Shown: positions 1 through 10,280 of the stretch, piece after piece | Position numbering within the stretch: position 1 is the first letter of the stretch | Layout: every line of letters starts with the position of its first letter | Notes under the pieces: generated by a model | The model's database searches: none | The model's input: the letters and a program-made list of their open reading frames with translations, nothing else | What the model was told of the DNA's origin: nothing | Position numbers and translations under genes: made by a program | Origin: Myotis daubentonii | Taxonomy: Eukaryota; Chordata; Mammalia; Chiroptera; Vespertilionidae | DNA: 64,000 nucleotides | NCBI RefSeq assembly: GCF_963259705.1 | Contig: NC_081840.1 | Coordinates: 150,844,282-150,908,281 of the forward strand | Direction: 5' to 3'

Positions 1-494
1 CAGCTCTCTTGCTTTTATTATTATGATTTTATCATCATCATTATTAGTAAGAGCTGTGTATTAATGAAGTTTTCCATTTCAAACATTCTGCTAAATTCAA
101 AACCTAAATTATGCTACTGCAGTTTACGTATATTATGTCTCCGAAAAGCAACCATATTGAGTCTACTGAGGCTGTAAGTCAAGTGACTTTCTGTCTGACA
201 ACATCATAAACTCCATCTGGAATCTGAAAATAAAGCTGCTCTTTGCCTCTTGCACCGTCATTAGTCATATAGATTTTTTTGGTTGGAAGTTGGCAGTAGG
301 ACAAAGTGGAAAACTCACAATCTACTGGGGACAGACATTCCTTTAGGAGAACGGCTTAGATGAGTGCCTTCACTTTAACTCTTTCCGAAACTATTTTGTG
401 TGTGTATGGAAGGACCACTTGGCACTGTCAATAGCTACGCAAATGACCTCTCCTGTACCGCTCAACATTCTACTTTCTTTTTACCTCTTCGGTT
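1..494. other. AT-rich unique DNA, nothing recognised
   Basis: No open frame of note and no repeat family recognised by eye. The sequence is AT-rich and looks like ordinary intergenic or intronic DNA. Confidence 0.5.
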
Positions 495-735
495 TCAGCC
501 AGGTTTAAATCCTGGCTCTCCCACTTAGCAGCTCTGTGAGCAGGAGCAAACTATTTAATTCGCCTCTGCAACAGAATCCTATAAAATATACGTAAAAATC
601 CTATAAAATAAAAGTTAAAGAAAATGCATGCCTGATTAGGTTATGATAAGGGTCAAATGAGATAAGGCATGTACGGTGCCTAGAACAGTTTCCAGCACTT
701 AGCAAATGCTCGCTCAATAAATGTTAAATACACAA
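495..735 (+). repeat. MIR SINE relic
   Basis: The stretch follows the mammalian MIR consensus in order: AATCCTGGCTCTCCCACTTA with AGCTCTGTGAGCA (core), a degraded 'taatt..cctctg' segment, GGTCAAATGAGATAAGGCATG, then TAGAACAGT..CAGCACTTAG and CTCAATAAATGTTAAA at the 3' end. It is heavily diverged, as expected for a pre-eutherian SINE, and has no coding content. Confidence 0.8.
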
Positions 736-1329
736 ATAAAATTGAAAGAGCCAGAAATAGATTTCATGGATTTCCAGTTAATTAATAAATCATTGTAGAT
801 CGATGCTAAACTTTTAAAAGCGCCTTTTCAGATCTGTGGGATATTTTCCCATTTTACTGTAGTAGTGAAGAAACTGAAGTTAGAGCAATTAATTGTCAGG
901 ACACAGCGTTTCAAACAATATGAATGTAAGGTTCCATAAACTACTAAGAACTGGCACAGTCCAACTGTTATTTTTTCCTAAAGTGTAATTTTTTTCCCTT
1001 TGCTGACAGAAATGGTATATCTGAAGCTTTTCATATTCTGAAGAGAATTTGATATTTCTCCTCATTCATATGTTATCTCTTGTAGAGACAGTTTTCCCTC
1101 TTTAATGAGAGAAAAAAATGGATTTGGATTTACAAATATAAATTCTAGCAACATCATTGCCATCTATCTGTAGAAAAGAGTATTTATAGAGGCACGGGCT
1201 TCACGCTTGAGATACTCAGAGAGACACTGCTCCCAGCTACAATCAGGGAACAGATTCGTGCAGTATCTAAACCTAAAAAGCACAGTCTTCTCAGATTCTT
1301 CAATGTAAGTTGTGTTACAGGCTCAAATA
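736..1329. other. unique AT-rich DNA
   Basis: No recognisable gene or repeat. A TATTTATAG string near 1180 sits before a slightly GC-richer stretch, but no exon or ORF follows that would make it a promoter. Confidence 0.45.
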
Positions 1330-1480
1330 ATCTGGTGGCAATGTAAAGAACATAGCTCATAGAGCTATATATATATGTTCAAATCCTGAATCCACCATTT
1401 AAGAGCTACCTATGTATCTTTGGACAAATCATTTAACTTTCTTGAGCTGGAATTTTTTTCCAACAGCCCATACTTGATAG
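1330..1480 (+). repeat. diverged MIR SINE
   Basis: The core GTTCAAATCCTGAATCCACC, then 'agctacctatgtat' and TTGGACAAATCATTTAACTT follow the MIR order (sample-class description, tRNA-unrelated core, 'gacaagt.actt' segment). The 3' part is lost or unrecognisable. Confidence 0.6.
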
Positions 1481-4400
1481 AAAAATATATGTAAACATGT
1501 GTCTAAAGAACTTATTGCACAGCCCTGCAGATGGTAGCTATTGGAATTTGAGTTGATTTAAGCATTAAATAGCAGGTTGAAAGAGGGGCCTTTAGACATC
1601 CCAAACATGGGATTCCTTAAGTCTATGAATCTTCAAATTCTGACATACAGCTCTCTCTACACACACAAAATGTATGCCTACCTTGTGTAATTCAAAATCC
1701 CTACCCTACACATGATAAATAGAATCATCCAGCTGTGGTCAGTAAATTATGAAAAATCAGTACTTTCTGCTTAAAGATTAAAGAGGTATTCCAGATACCT
1801 CTCATTGTCAAATATTGTGCTCATCACCTTATTAAATCTATGCCTGCTAATACCCAAGCCTGTTTCACCACTGATGTGAAAATCAGCAGACACACAAATA
1901 GCAACAACACAACTCTCTTTATGAAAGTACATCTTCTAATATAATAATCAGATTAATCCGAGGACTTTTGGATATTGTGGAAAATGTACATTCATGGTTT
2001 AATACAGCCTTCCTGATTAATAAATTGAATAAGCCAGAATAGGAAGGAGAGAGAGATAGTGTGTTAGATTGGAGGGAAACTCCCTAGGATTCGTCTCATA
2101 ATATTTAAAATATCTAATAGCTGATGAGGGTACATCTTTGATTCAAAACACTTCATGAAACATAATCAAACTTAGAGGACCAGAGACCACGCTACAGTTC
2201 ATCAGAATAAAATGTAGGCATTTTCTACTGATGGCTCTGGAACTTAAAAAATATTGCACTTTAGCCCAGAGGGTAAACTGGGAAGATGGAATTTTCTATC
2301 CAGAAAAACGAGTAGGTACTATTCAATTTCTGATCATAGCTGATGCTAAAATGGGCTAATTGCTGACTTTGTGGAATGATACATAGAAGAGGAAAATCTT
2401 TCCTGATCTCACTGTTGACATAAAAGCATTAAGTTGATAACAATCTAAAAGTTCAACTTTTAGCTTTAAAATATTAATTCTCAATAGACATAGCAATTTT
2501 AATTTTCTGCCTTAACCAACTTCACATCATGAACATGAAAAAGTAAGAAGGAAAGAAAGAGAATAGAAGGAAAGAAAGAGAATAGAACGGAAAGGAGTAA
2601 AAGGAAGATTAAAAAAAGAGAGGCAAAGAAAAACCTGATATTACTGATATTACAGATCTGAAGAAACTTGTTAATGAGAGTATGTATCATGGAACAATAT
2701 TTGATTATATACATCTTTATATTATTTTGATTCTTATCTTAAAATATTTATTTTACTCATTATCAAGATATTTCCATTTTTCAAAACCTATTTTCTTCAC
2801 TCTAAGGCTAAGATATAAGGATGCTTTGCCTTTTTCACCTTTTATTTCTATTCATCCTCCCTTTTTCCTTTATATGACTGTTCCTTCGGCTACTCATAAA
2901 AGTGACTATGAGTCTGAATATAAAAAAAAATGCTATTCAAGATATGAATTCTGATTTTGATTCTCTCATGATACTTTGTGTTAATGGAGGGAAACCTCAT
3001 ACACACACATTTTTCTTCTTTTAAATAATAGCTTCCAGAAGTAGCTATGTCCTGGCCACAGGAGAGATTCTCATGAGATGATTGATCTAAAATTTCTTTT
3101 AAGGCTATAAAGGACTTTATAAATTCAAGAAAGTACATTAAGAAAATATATCCCCAAACAACAATTCACCAATGAGATAAGCAAGAATCTTGACTTTCCT
3201 GATTTTCATATATATTCCTAACATTTGAGTCCATTGAGGCCATATTAAAAGCCTACTCTTCTGGAAAATATTATAGGATTTTAAAAATATGGCTATAAGG
3301 AGCAAAAGAAGATTTGAGTCTCTGGAGGAAAGATCTACTGATTGAATGCCATATAGAAAACAATTTATTCACCTTATGAAGATGAAAGGATGAAAAGACC
3401 CCATAGGGTAATAAAACTTAATCCATATTTTTGGACCTCAAGAGTCTGTCTTATTGAGCTTGGTAGTTGGAAAAGTATCTGTAATATCTAAAAGTATTTG
3501 TAAAGAAAACCTAAATAGTGTCCAAGGAAATTTTCTAAATAAATTTTTAAAACTTTACTGTATTTAATTATCTCTCTACTGCTTTATTTGAGAAAAATCC
3601 ATTTAGAATTATTAAGTCATTATTTTTGGAGCTTGTTCTGCACTAGAATAACCAAAACAATTCTAAAAGTAATTAATATATAACTGCAATGTACTAACTT
3701 TACTAAGTCACTTTGCAAAAGCAAAATGGTTTTTATATTTAGAATATTTGCAAGTAATTAATTTAAATACCTACAGTTTTGTTATAGAAAACCTTTCTCA
3801 AGGAGTAGGACTGATAAATTAGTGTACATCTATATGGCCACTAAGGCCTATAGAATTTGTTAACTCATGAAATGGGACTAAATCATAAAGATAAATACAA
3901 AATGGCATGGCTACTATTGGTGGGGGTGTGGGCGGCAGACAACAAGAAGGGTAAAAGAAAGTGGTTAAAGAAAAAGAGAAATGGGGAAATAGTTGATAAG
4001 GACTGCAAGAAAGAAAGAAGGCAGAGATTGACCAAGAAATAGCCCAAGTGAACTTCTCTTTTCCATAGGTATCTGTCATCATGGAATTTAAGCTCTTTGA
4101 GCAATTTTGATATCCCGGTACATAACTGAGCACTGTCCTTGATGTGGTTTACTCCACCTGAGAAAAGAGTGAATGGGTAATGGTCTGAGAACCCACATAT
4201 TTTGCCTGGTCTCGGGTTTCAAGATTGACCTCTGGGATGGGTGCAATGCATTACAGACTTTCTCAATAGAAACCAGGCTACAGTAGTATACTGCTGGGAA
4301 ATTTTTGACACCCAAAAACTTTATTATAAATAGGAATATTGACTCCCACTAACAAGCTAACCTTGGTCAAATCTTCTGAGTTTCTAGGACTTAACATTTT

Positions 4401-4717
4401 TTTAAGGTTGTATTCTCAATGGCTTTAGAGAGCTATCAATAACCCACTGGGCAAAGACCATGCCCATTTAGGAACTATGAAGGGTATAAATTTATATAAC
4501 TTCCTATAGGGGCAATATTTTATTGATAATCAGAATTATAAGCTTAACTTTTGCCAGTCAATATCAGAAGGAAAGTTGTTGTGGGTGCAGTGGTGGAGAT
4601 TAAACAGATTTTTTCCAAAGTACATTTTATGGAATGCAAAACTAAATAGACTCTCTCCTTGCAAAATATTTCTTTGATAAAATATGTTTAGAAAGCAATG
4701 TATTTGTGTATGTACAT
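1481..4717. other. long AT-rich interval without a gene
   Basis: Only short low-complexity patches stand out, notably an A/G-rich tract at about 2538-2625 holding two copies of GAAGGAAAGAAAGAGAATAG. Open frames here are short, AT-driven and antisense to one another, with no codon or domain signal. I see no RNA gene. Confidence 0.5.
2538..2625 (+). repeat. purine-rich low-complexity tract
   Basis: Almost pure A/G sequence with a directly repeated 20-mer starting GAAGGAAAGAAAG. It is simple-sequence DNA and gives rise to a meaningless lysine/glutamate or leucine/phenylalanine frame. Confidence 0.75.
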
Positions 4718-4755
4718 GTATATATATATATACATAATCATATATATATAATTTT
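4718..4755. repeat. TA-rich simple repeat
   Basis: Two short runs of alternating TA separated by 'cataatca'. Confidence 0.8.
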
Positions 4756-4971
4756 AATAACCTCCTTGGATATTAAAAAGTCACATTAGCCTATAGTAAG
4801 TACACACATACCACTACACACAGTAAAGGCTCTGAAAATTCTGAAAAGCATACCATTTCCCAAACATTTCTGTCCACTGATTTCATTGCATATTTAGAAA
4901 CATTGCTGTTGAAGAATGCAGTTTGATCTGTGGGAGCCCCATAAGATATGTAAACAAAATGCAGAAAAGAG

Positions 4972-5188
4972 CCATAGCTTGTTTGGCTCAGTGGATAGAG
5001 TATCAATCTGTGGACAGAAGGGTCCCTGCTTCGATTCCAGCCTAGGGCACATGCCCAGGTTGCTGGCTCAATCCCCAGTGGGTTGTGTGCAGGAGACAGC
5101 CAATCAATGATTCTCTCTCATTATTGATGTTTCTATCTCTCTCTCCCTCTCCCTTCCTCTCTGAAATCAATAAAAATATATTTTTTAA
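4972..5188 (+). mobile_element. Ves SINE (tRNA-derived), with target duplication
   Basis: tRNA-like head: TTTGGCTCAGTGGATAGAG corresponds to the pol III A box and GCTTCGATTCCAG to the B box. The vesper-bat SINE body follows (GGGCACATGCCCAGGTTGC, CAATCAATGATTCTCTCTCA), then a pyrimidine-rich segment and AAATCAATAAAAATATATTT as tail. The flanks AAATGCAGAAAAGAG (about 4957-4971) and AAATGCAGAAAAGAG (about 5189-5204) are an intact target-site duplication, so both ends are secure. The target is an older L1 3' end that continues on the right side. It is mobilised in trans by L1 and has no ORF. Confidence 0.95.
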
Positions 5189-5517
5189 AAAATGCAGAAA
5201 AGAGTACAAACTTCCAGTTACAAGATAAATGAGATCTAAGGATCTCATGTGAAACATGGTGACTATAGTTGATAATCTGCATTATATCATTGAAATTTGC
5301 TAAGAGAGTAGAACTTATATGTTCTCACCAAAATAAATAAATATACACATGCATGCATACATACATACCTACATACATATACAAGTGAAGTGATGGATGT
5401 GTCAATTAACTAGATGGGGAATTATTTCACTATGTGTATGCATATTACATCACTATGATGTACACTTTAAATATCTTACAATTTTATTTTCAATGATTCT
5501 CAATAAAGCTGGGAACA
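5189..5517 (+). mobile_element. L1 3' end (old L1M-type 3' UTR)
   Basis: The order of phrases is that of mammalian L1 3' UTRs: ACAAACTTCCAGTTACAAG, CATGGTGACTATAGTTGATA, TTGAAATTTGCTAAGAGAGT, ATGTTCTCACCA, a CATA-type microsatellite (about 5340-5388), 'gtgatggatgtgtcaatta', and finally CTCAATAAAGCTGGGAAC. No coding part is left. A Ves SINE sits at its left edge; the sequence just before the SINE shares the duplication. Confidence 0.8.
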
Positions 5518-5655
5518 AAATGCAGGGAAAAATGGAGTACACAGGTAATAAATTACCTTAATAGAGGTTATTTCAGCCCTAATAAAACAAATGTAAATGC
5601 CTGAAAAATTCTGCACACTAAGGACTTTTGCATTGCGTTTTGTGTATCCTCACTA

Positions 5656-5808
5656 AGTGGTCCTCAATTCTGGCTGAACATTAAAATTGCCTGGGAATCT
5701 TTTTAAACATGAAAAGTGAGTCTGGCAATTAATTTGGGCTAGAGCCAGAGCACCAGCATTACAAAAAGTTCTCGGATGACTTCAGTGGTGTCAGGTTGAG
5801 AATCACAA
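5656..5808 (+). mobile_element. MER5A-like non-autonomous hAT relic
   Basis: GTGGTCCTCAATTCTGGCTG and 'acattaaaattgcctgggaatcttttt' match the left half of the MER5 family, and 'gtcaggttgagaatcac' is the degenerate inverted right terminus. Much of the centre is diverged. It is an ancient Charlie-group hAT deletion derivative with no transposase. Confidence 0.65.
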
Positions 5809-6210
5809 ATGAAATCACAAATGTAAAAATTTTTGTGGAGTTGATTTTGAGACGGATGAAAATGTTTAAGTTATAACTGGAGGGTTTTGATCAGCCCAGC
5901 CTGCTGTGGCATGGCCTTGTGTAAAGGATGGTTGTAACTGCTGCCAGCTTCGAACTCCTCTCATTCAATGCTAGCTCAGCATCAGCCTTGTTCTCTTCCC
6001 TCCTATTCTGTCCTGCTTTGCTTTAATGTGTAAGCCCTCTTGTTATGCTCTCTCCTTCAGGTTCCTTCCCCTCCCTCCTGCTCCGGCCTTTTAGAAAAGA
6101 GTTTTAGTGCTGCTCCTCTTCTGACTGGGAGGAACCACTCACAGATGAAAACAGCTTCCTTGGTCACACAACTGAGGATAATTGGATTTGCTATCACTGA
6201 CTATCTAAAT
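5809..6210. other. unique DNA
   Basis: Mixed-composition sequence with CT-rich patches near 6040-6090. No repeat or exon was recognised. Confidence 0.4.
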
Positions 6211-6432
6211 CAGTGGTTCTCAACCTTGGCTGCATATTAGAATCACCTGGGAATCTTTTTAAAATCCTGATTTCTGGGCCTCATCCTCTGGAAATTCTGT
6301 TTCTTTGTGATGGGGTGGGGCCACAACATGAGTAACAAAGAAACAGAATTTCCGGAGGATGAGGCCCAGAAATCAGGATTTTAAAAAGATCCCCAGGTGA
6401 TTCTAATGTGCAGCCAAGGCTGAGAACCACTG
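6211..6432. mobile_element. hAT foldback element (near-perfect palindrome)
   Basis: The element begins CAGTGGTTCTCAACCTTGGC and ends with the inverted form ...GAGAACCACTG. The two arms (about 6211-6308 and 6335-6432, roughly 98 bp each) are inverted copies with only a few mismatches around a loop of about 26 bases. The flanks ATCTAAAT (6203-6210) and ATCTCTAT (6433-6440) are a plausible degenerate 8-bp hAT duplication. The termini and arm sequence resemble MER5-type Charlie elements, but the arms extend far past the usual 15-bp TIR. It carries no ORF and would need a hAT transposase in trans. A second copy is at 31712-31934. Confidence 0.85.
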
Positions 6433-8796
6433 ATCTCTATGCACATAGGGCAATATAAGGCACTTTTTTTTTTCCGAGCTGCTTTAGGAGGCCAAAAATA
6501 CAAGCAGTTACCGGGGTAGAAAATCTCATACTCTAGCACAGGGAGCAAGTAGCGCCGCCCATTCTTAGAGCACTACTGCCTTTCATGGGCAAGTTGCTTT
6601 CTTCCTAACTGGATTTCAGGTGGTATAGGATAGCTCAGCCTTCTGTCTGTATTACCTATGCAGGTTCTGTGTTATAAATATACATATTAAGTGTTCACCA
6701 GTATCCAACTTTCTTTTATTACCATTGTTGAAGGACTGCTTACTTTTTTACTTAATGAAATTGTGGATTTGGTTGTCAACTCCCAACAATAGGAATAAGC
6801 AACTGGTGTTTATCTCTCTTTGTTTTGGCGGGGGGGTTGGGGGGGGTATGGCAGGGGTGCTGGTTCAGGGAGTGTGTACTACTGTATAGGAGGGAATCTT
6901 TAACAGATAGTTTTATATTTTTGCCAAATAGTTCTGCAAACATGAAACACTGAAAATAAAAGAACAAAAGCTAATATTTATTAAATACACATGTGAGGAA
7001 GAGGAATTGAAGGGAAATAAGGAGGAGGAGGGAGGAGAAAGGAGATGAAGTCTGAAAGAAGGAAAAGAGAACAAGAAAAAGACAGCATTTAGGATAAAAT
7101 GCTGAGAGCTCAGTTGCTTCCACCTAAAAGTCTGTTATTAAATAACTTCATAGTGTTCTTTTCTTATTCTTGCAGCCTAGATACTGACAATTTAGCTCAA
7201 ATCCCTATAAAGTGATTTACTTGAAAGTGCTTCTTTCAAAAAAAATCCACAAAATTGAGTCAAATGATCTCTTCTCTACTCTAGCCATCAATTTTTGTTA
7301 TCTGTACCAGCAAGGGAGTGATGTTTGTGCTTTTTTTTTCTGTCTTGACTATGTTAAAAAGAAACCTGTTTTTTATCAAGCACTCACTGACTTTTTTGAA
7401 AATGTCATAGTCTAAAACATCAAAATATATAAACCAAGATAACTTTTTAAATGAAAAATATCATCTCTATATAGGAAAATTAATCATCTTTCCAGACTGA
7501 ACCTAACCACTAAATCTAAGAGGTTGAAAGTATCTAATCACCTGTTCTCACATCTCAGGAGAACTAAAAGGACTTACATTTTAGAACAGGATCTCTAAGA
7601 GTCCCTTGAATTTCTGAGCCAACAAAAGGAGTTTGTGCTAGTTTTCTATGCCTCCTTTACATATTGAAAGTTCATCGGTCCATATATTCACACCATGTTG
7701 TACACATCACTTTTATTATCATTTGGTACTTTGGTGAATTAATATGCAAAACCCACTTTACGTATTTAAGAAAATTCTACAGAATGTCCTATCATGACAA
7801 ATCAAATGGGAAGGGCTTCTGGAACCCAGGCGCCATGGTTCCCAGCAGGCATGGAGAGGAGCCCAGTCAGTGAGAGACATCCTGGGGAAGCTATGGGAGG
7901 TAACAGGCTCCTCAGGCAGCAGGACCCACTTCAGCAAAAGACATGCATTCAATGTTTTATGGATCTCTTAGCCTTGGACAATGGACGTACCTATTTTTTG
8001 GACTGATGAGATGCAGTGAGCTAACGTAAGGGAATGACTACAATGTCATTTGGAGCCGAAGAGATCTTGTAAAGAACACCATGAGAGATCACACCCAAAT
8101 GGAGATGCAGACATGACTTTCGTCCTCACCATATTCTGACTTCAAACTCTTCTGTTTGTCAGTCTTCTCATGCTTTATCTAAAGAAATAATAAATATAAT
8201 ATGTACTCCCTTTACTTTTCCCCTTCCTTCTATCTGGCCTTCGACAGGCTATTCAGTAACTCAGTAGCCTCTCATCCATCAATTTTGCTGCATTTGAAGA
8301 GTATGGCTATGAGGGAAAGGGAATAAAACACACTCCATTAATTTCCCTAGTTTTCATTGCTCAGAAACTATGATGACAGCATATCAGATGAAACTCCTGT
8401 AGTGCAATCTCCTACTTGAATCAAGTCCAGGTGTCCAGGATATCACCAGCCCCATTCCCGCTCATAGTTCATACTGTATCACCAGATTGGGCAATGGACC
8501 TACTAACAACATAACATTCCTGAAATGTGAAGTCCAAAGTTATGTCTATTGGCCAAATGGCATGAGGCCAGGTTATGGAGCCTTGAAAATAAACAGAAAT
8601 ATTAATTCACTAAAAGTTGTTGGGCATGGACGTAACAAGGTAAGACTTGCTTTGGAGTGAATAGCCTGGGAGTCAGACATAAATTATGACAAAATAGAAA
8701 AAGATTGGTATGAGATAAGAACTATGAAATTTATAGTATTGCAGGTATAGATGAAAGTCTTGAATGGAGAAAAGAAAGTGAATTAAGATAATATTT
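6433..8796. other. unique DNA, no gene recognised
   Basis: AT-rich with an A/G-rich patch at about 6998-7085 and a G-run cluster at 6830-6870. The GC-richer part at 7800-8110 contains short overlapping frames on both strands but no recognisable protein or splice structure. Confidence 0.4.
6830..6870 (+). repeat. G-run cluster, possible G-quadruplex
   Basis: Runs of 7, 8, 4 and 3 guanines lie at 6830-6836, 6839-6846, 6854-6857 and 6868-6870, which fits a G-quadruplex-forming pattern with short loops. No promoter or gene context was seen. Confidence 0.45.
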
Positions 8797-9001
8797 AGCC
8801 TGGCTGGTGTGGCTCAGTGGTTGAGTGCCAACCCATGAACCAAAAGGTCATGGGTTCAATTTCTAGTCAGGGCACATGCCCAGGTGCAGGCTCTATCCCC
8901 AGTAGGAGGCATGCAGGGGGCAGCCAATCAATGTTTCTACCTCTCTACCCCTCTCTCTTCCTTCCTCTCTAAAAAAATCAATAATAACAATTTTTTAAAA
9001 A
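8797..9001 (+). mobile_element. Ves SINE, older subfamily
   Basis: Head GCCTGGCTGGTGTGGCTCAG with 'tggttgagtg' instead of the 'tggatagag' version, B-box region GGTTCAATTTCTAGTCAGGG, body CACATGCCCAGGTGCAGGCT and GCAGCCAATCAATGTTTC, pyrimidine tail, AAAATCAATAATAACAATTT. The flanks (AGATAATATTT left, AATATAATCTTT right) are a possible decayed duplication. Confidence 0.9.
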
Positions 9002-9099
9002 ATATAATCTTTAAGAGAAATATACTTTGAGAAATTAAGATCTAACTAAATCTAAATAACAAAAGACATAAAAAGGTGATAAAATCCTCCAAGATGGAC

Positions 9100-9560
9100 A
9101 CAGTGTGCTAGGAAGTTGACTTTGGTTTTAGAGATGTTCAGTTTGAAGCAAAGGCAAGATATATAAGTAAATCCAACAGGTGCCTGATGATTCTGAAGGG
9201 ACACTTCAGTGGGAAGGCAGAGCTGGAGCAAGACATGGAGGAGACAAAATGTAGAGGTGATATATGAAGCTGTGAGTGGGTGAAGAGGGAGTTTCAAAAG
9301 GTAGCGATGCCAGAAGAAGAAAGGAAAAAGAAATTATAGATACAAGGAAATTAAGAGTGCGAAAAGTTGACAAATCAAAAGAAGAGAAACTCAAAAGGAG
9401 AGGGTAGCATGGGGTGGGAAGAGCACCAGTGTAGTAAATACAGATTCTAGATTTTTAATCTGGGTCTACTATTACTATGCTCTGACAAACCTTCCCTAAA
9501 TGAAGTTTTTAGTGTGTAAAATAAGGGATTAAGATGAGATCAGTCTTACCCACAAGAAGT
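9100..9560 (+). repeat. possible ancient interspersed repeats
   Basis: 9100-9300 (GTTTTAGAGATGTTCAGTTT, ATCCAACAGGTGCCTGATGA) resembles an old dispersed mammalian repeat that I cannot name with certainty. 9420-9545 (GGTCTACTATTACTATG, TGTAAAATAAGGGATTAAGA) resembles a decayed MIR. Both are weak assignments. Confidence 0.35.
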
Positions 9561-9733
9561 TACACATAAGATTTTAAGTCTTAAACAAAATAAAGAGTCC
9601 AGTGTTCAAATACACTTTGGAAATGTTTGTTTAAAACACTATTAAACAGATTTTCTTTACTACGGAATTTATCATGACTCCCCAAGATTGGCGTTACAGT
9701 TTGCAATGTTTTCTAAGTTATTTGAAAAAGAAC

Positions 9734-9734
<1 letters not shown>

Positions 9735-9778
<44 letters not shown>
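9735..9778 (+). repeat. (TG)n microsatellite
   Basis: About 22 uninterrupted TG dinucleotides, likely length-polymorphic. Confidence 0.95.
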
Positions 9779-9780
<2 letters not shown>

Positions 9781-10119
9781 TATCTCAAAGGATAGGTCCC
9801 ATCCCATGGAACTATAAAAAGTCCTAGTCTGGAAGATTTCTAATGGCCCTTTCAACTCCAGGGTTTTATGGATCCATCAGACACATAATATGACTCCTGA
9901 AAATTTATTTAACATTAATGATGATACAGAAATGCTAACATCATCATTAAATGTCATCTTTAAATCCATAAATGTGCATTTATTATTTCAAACTGTTTCT
10001 GATCCATGTTTATCACTGTTATTCTAAACAGTCAAAAATGACACATTAATAATAGTTCTTCAAACAAATTATGTTCTTAAAAATTTGAAGCTTATTTCTG
10101 TCAAATAAAAATTTTTTAT

Positions 10120-10280
10120 TATGTAAGGTGATAGATGTGTTAACCAACCTTATTGTGGTAGTCATGTCACAATATAAATATATCAAATCATCATGTTAAA
10201 CTTAGCATGTTAAAATTAAACCATCAACTTAAACTTACACAATGCCATATGTCAATTACATCTCAATAAACCTAGAAAAA
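10120..10280 (+). mobile_element. L1 3' UTR fragment
   Basis: GGTGATAGATGTGTTAACCA, 'attgtggtagtcatgtcacaa', ATATATCAAATCATCATGTT, ACACAATGCCATATGTCAAT and TCTCAATAAACCTAG follow the L1M 3' UTR order up to its polyadenylation region. It is 5' truncated. Confidence 0.75.
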
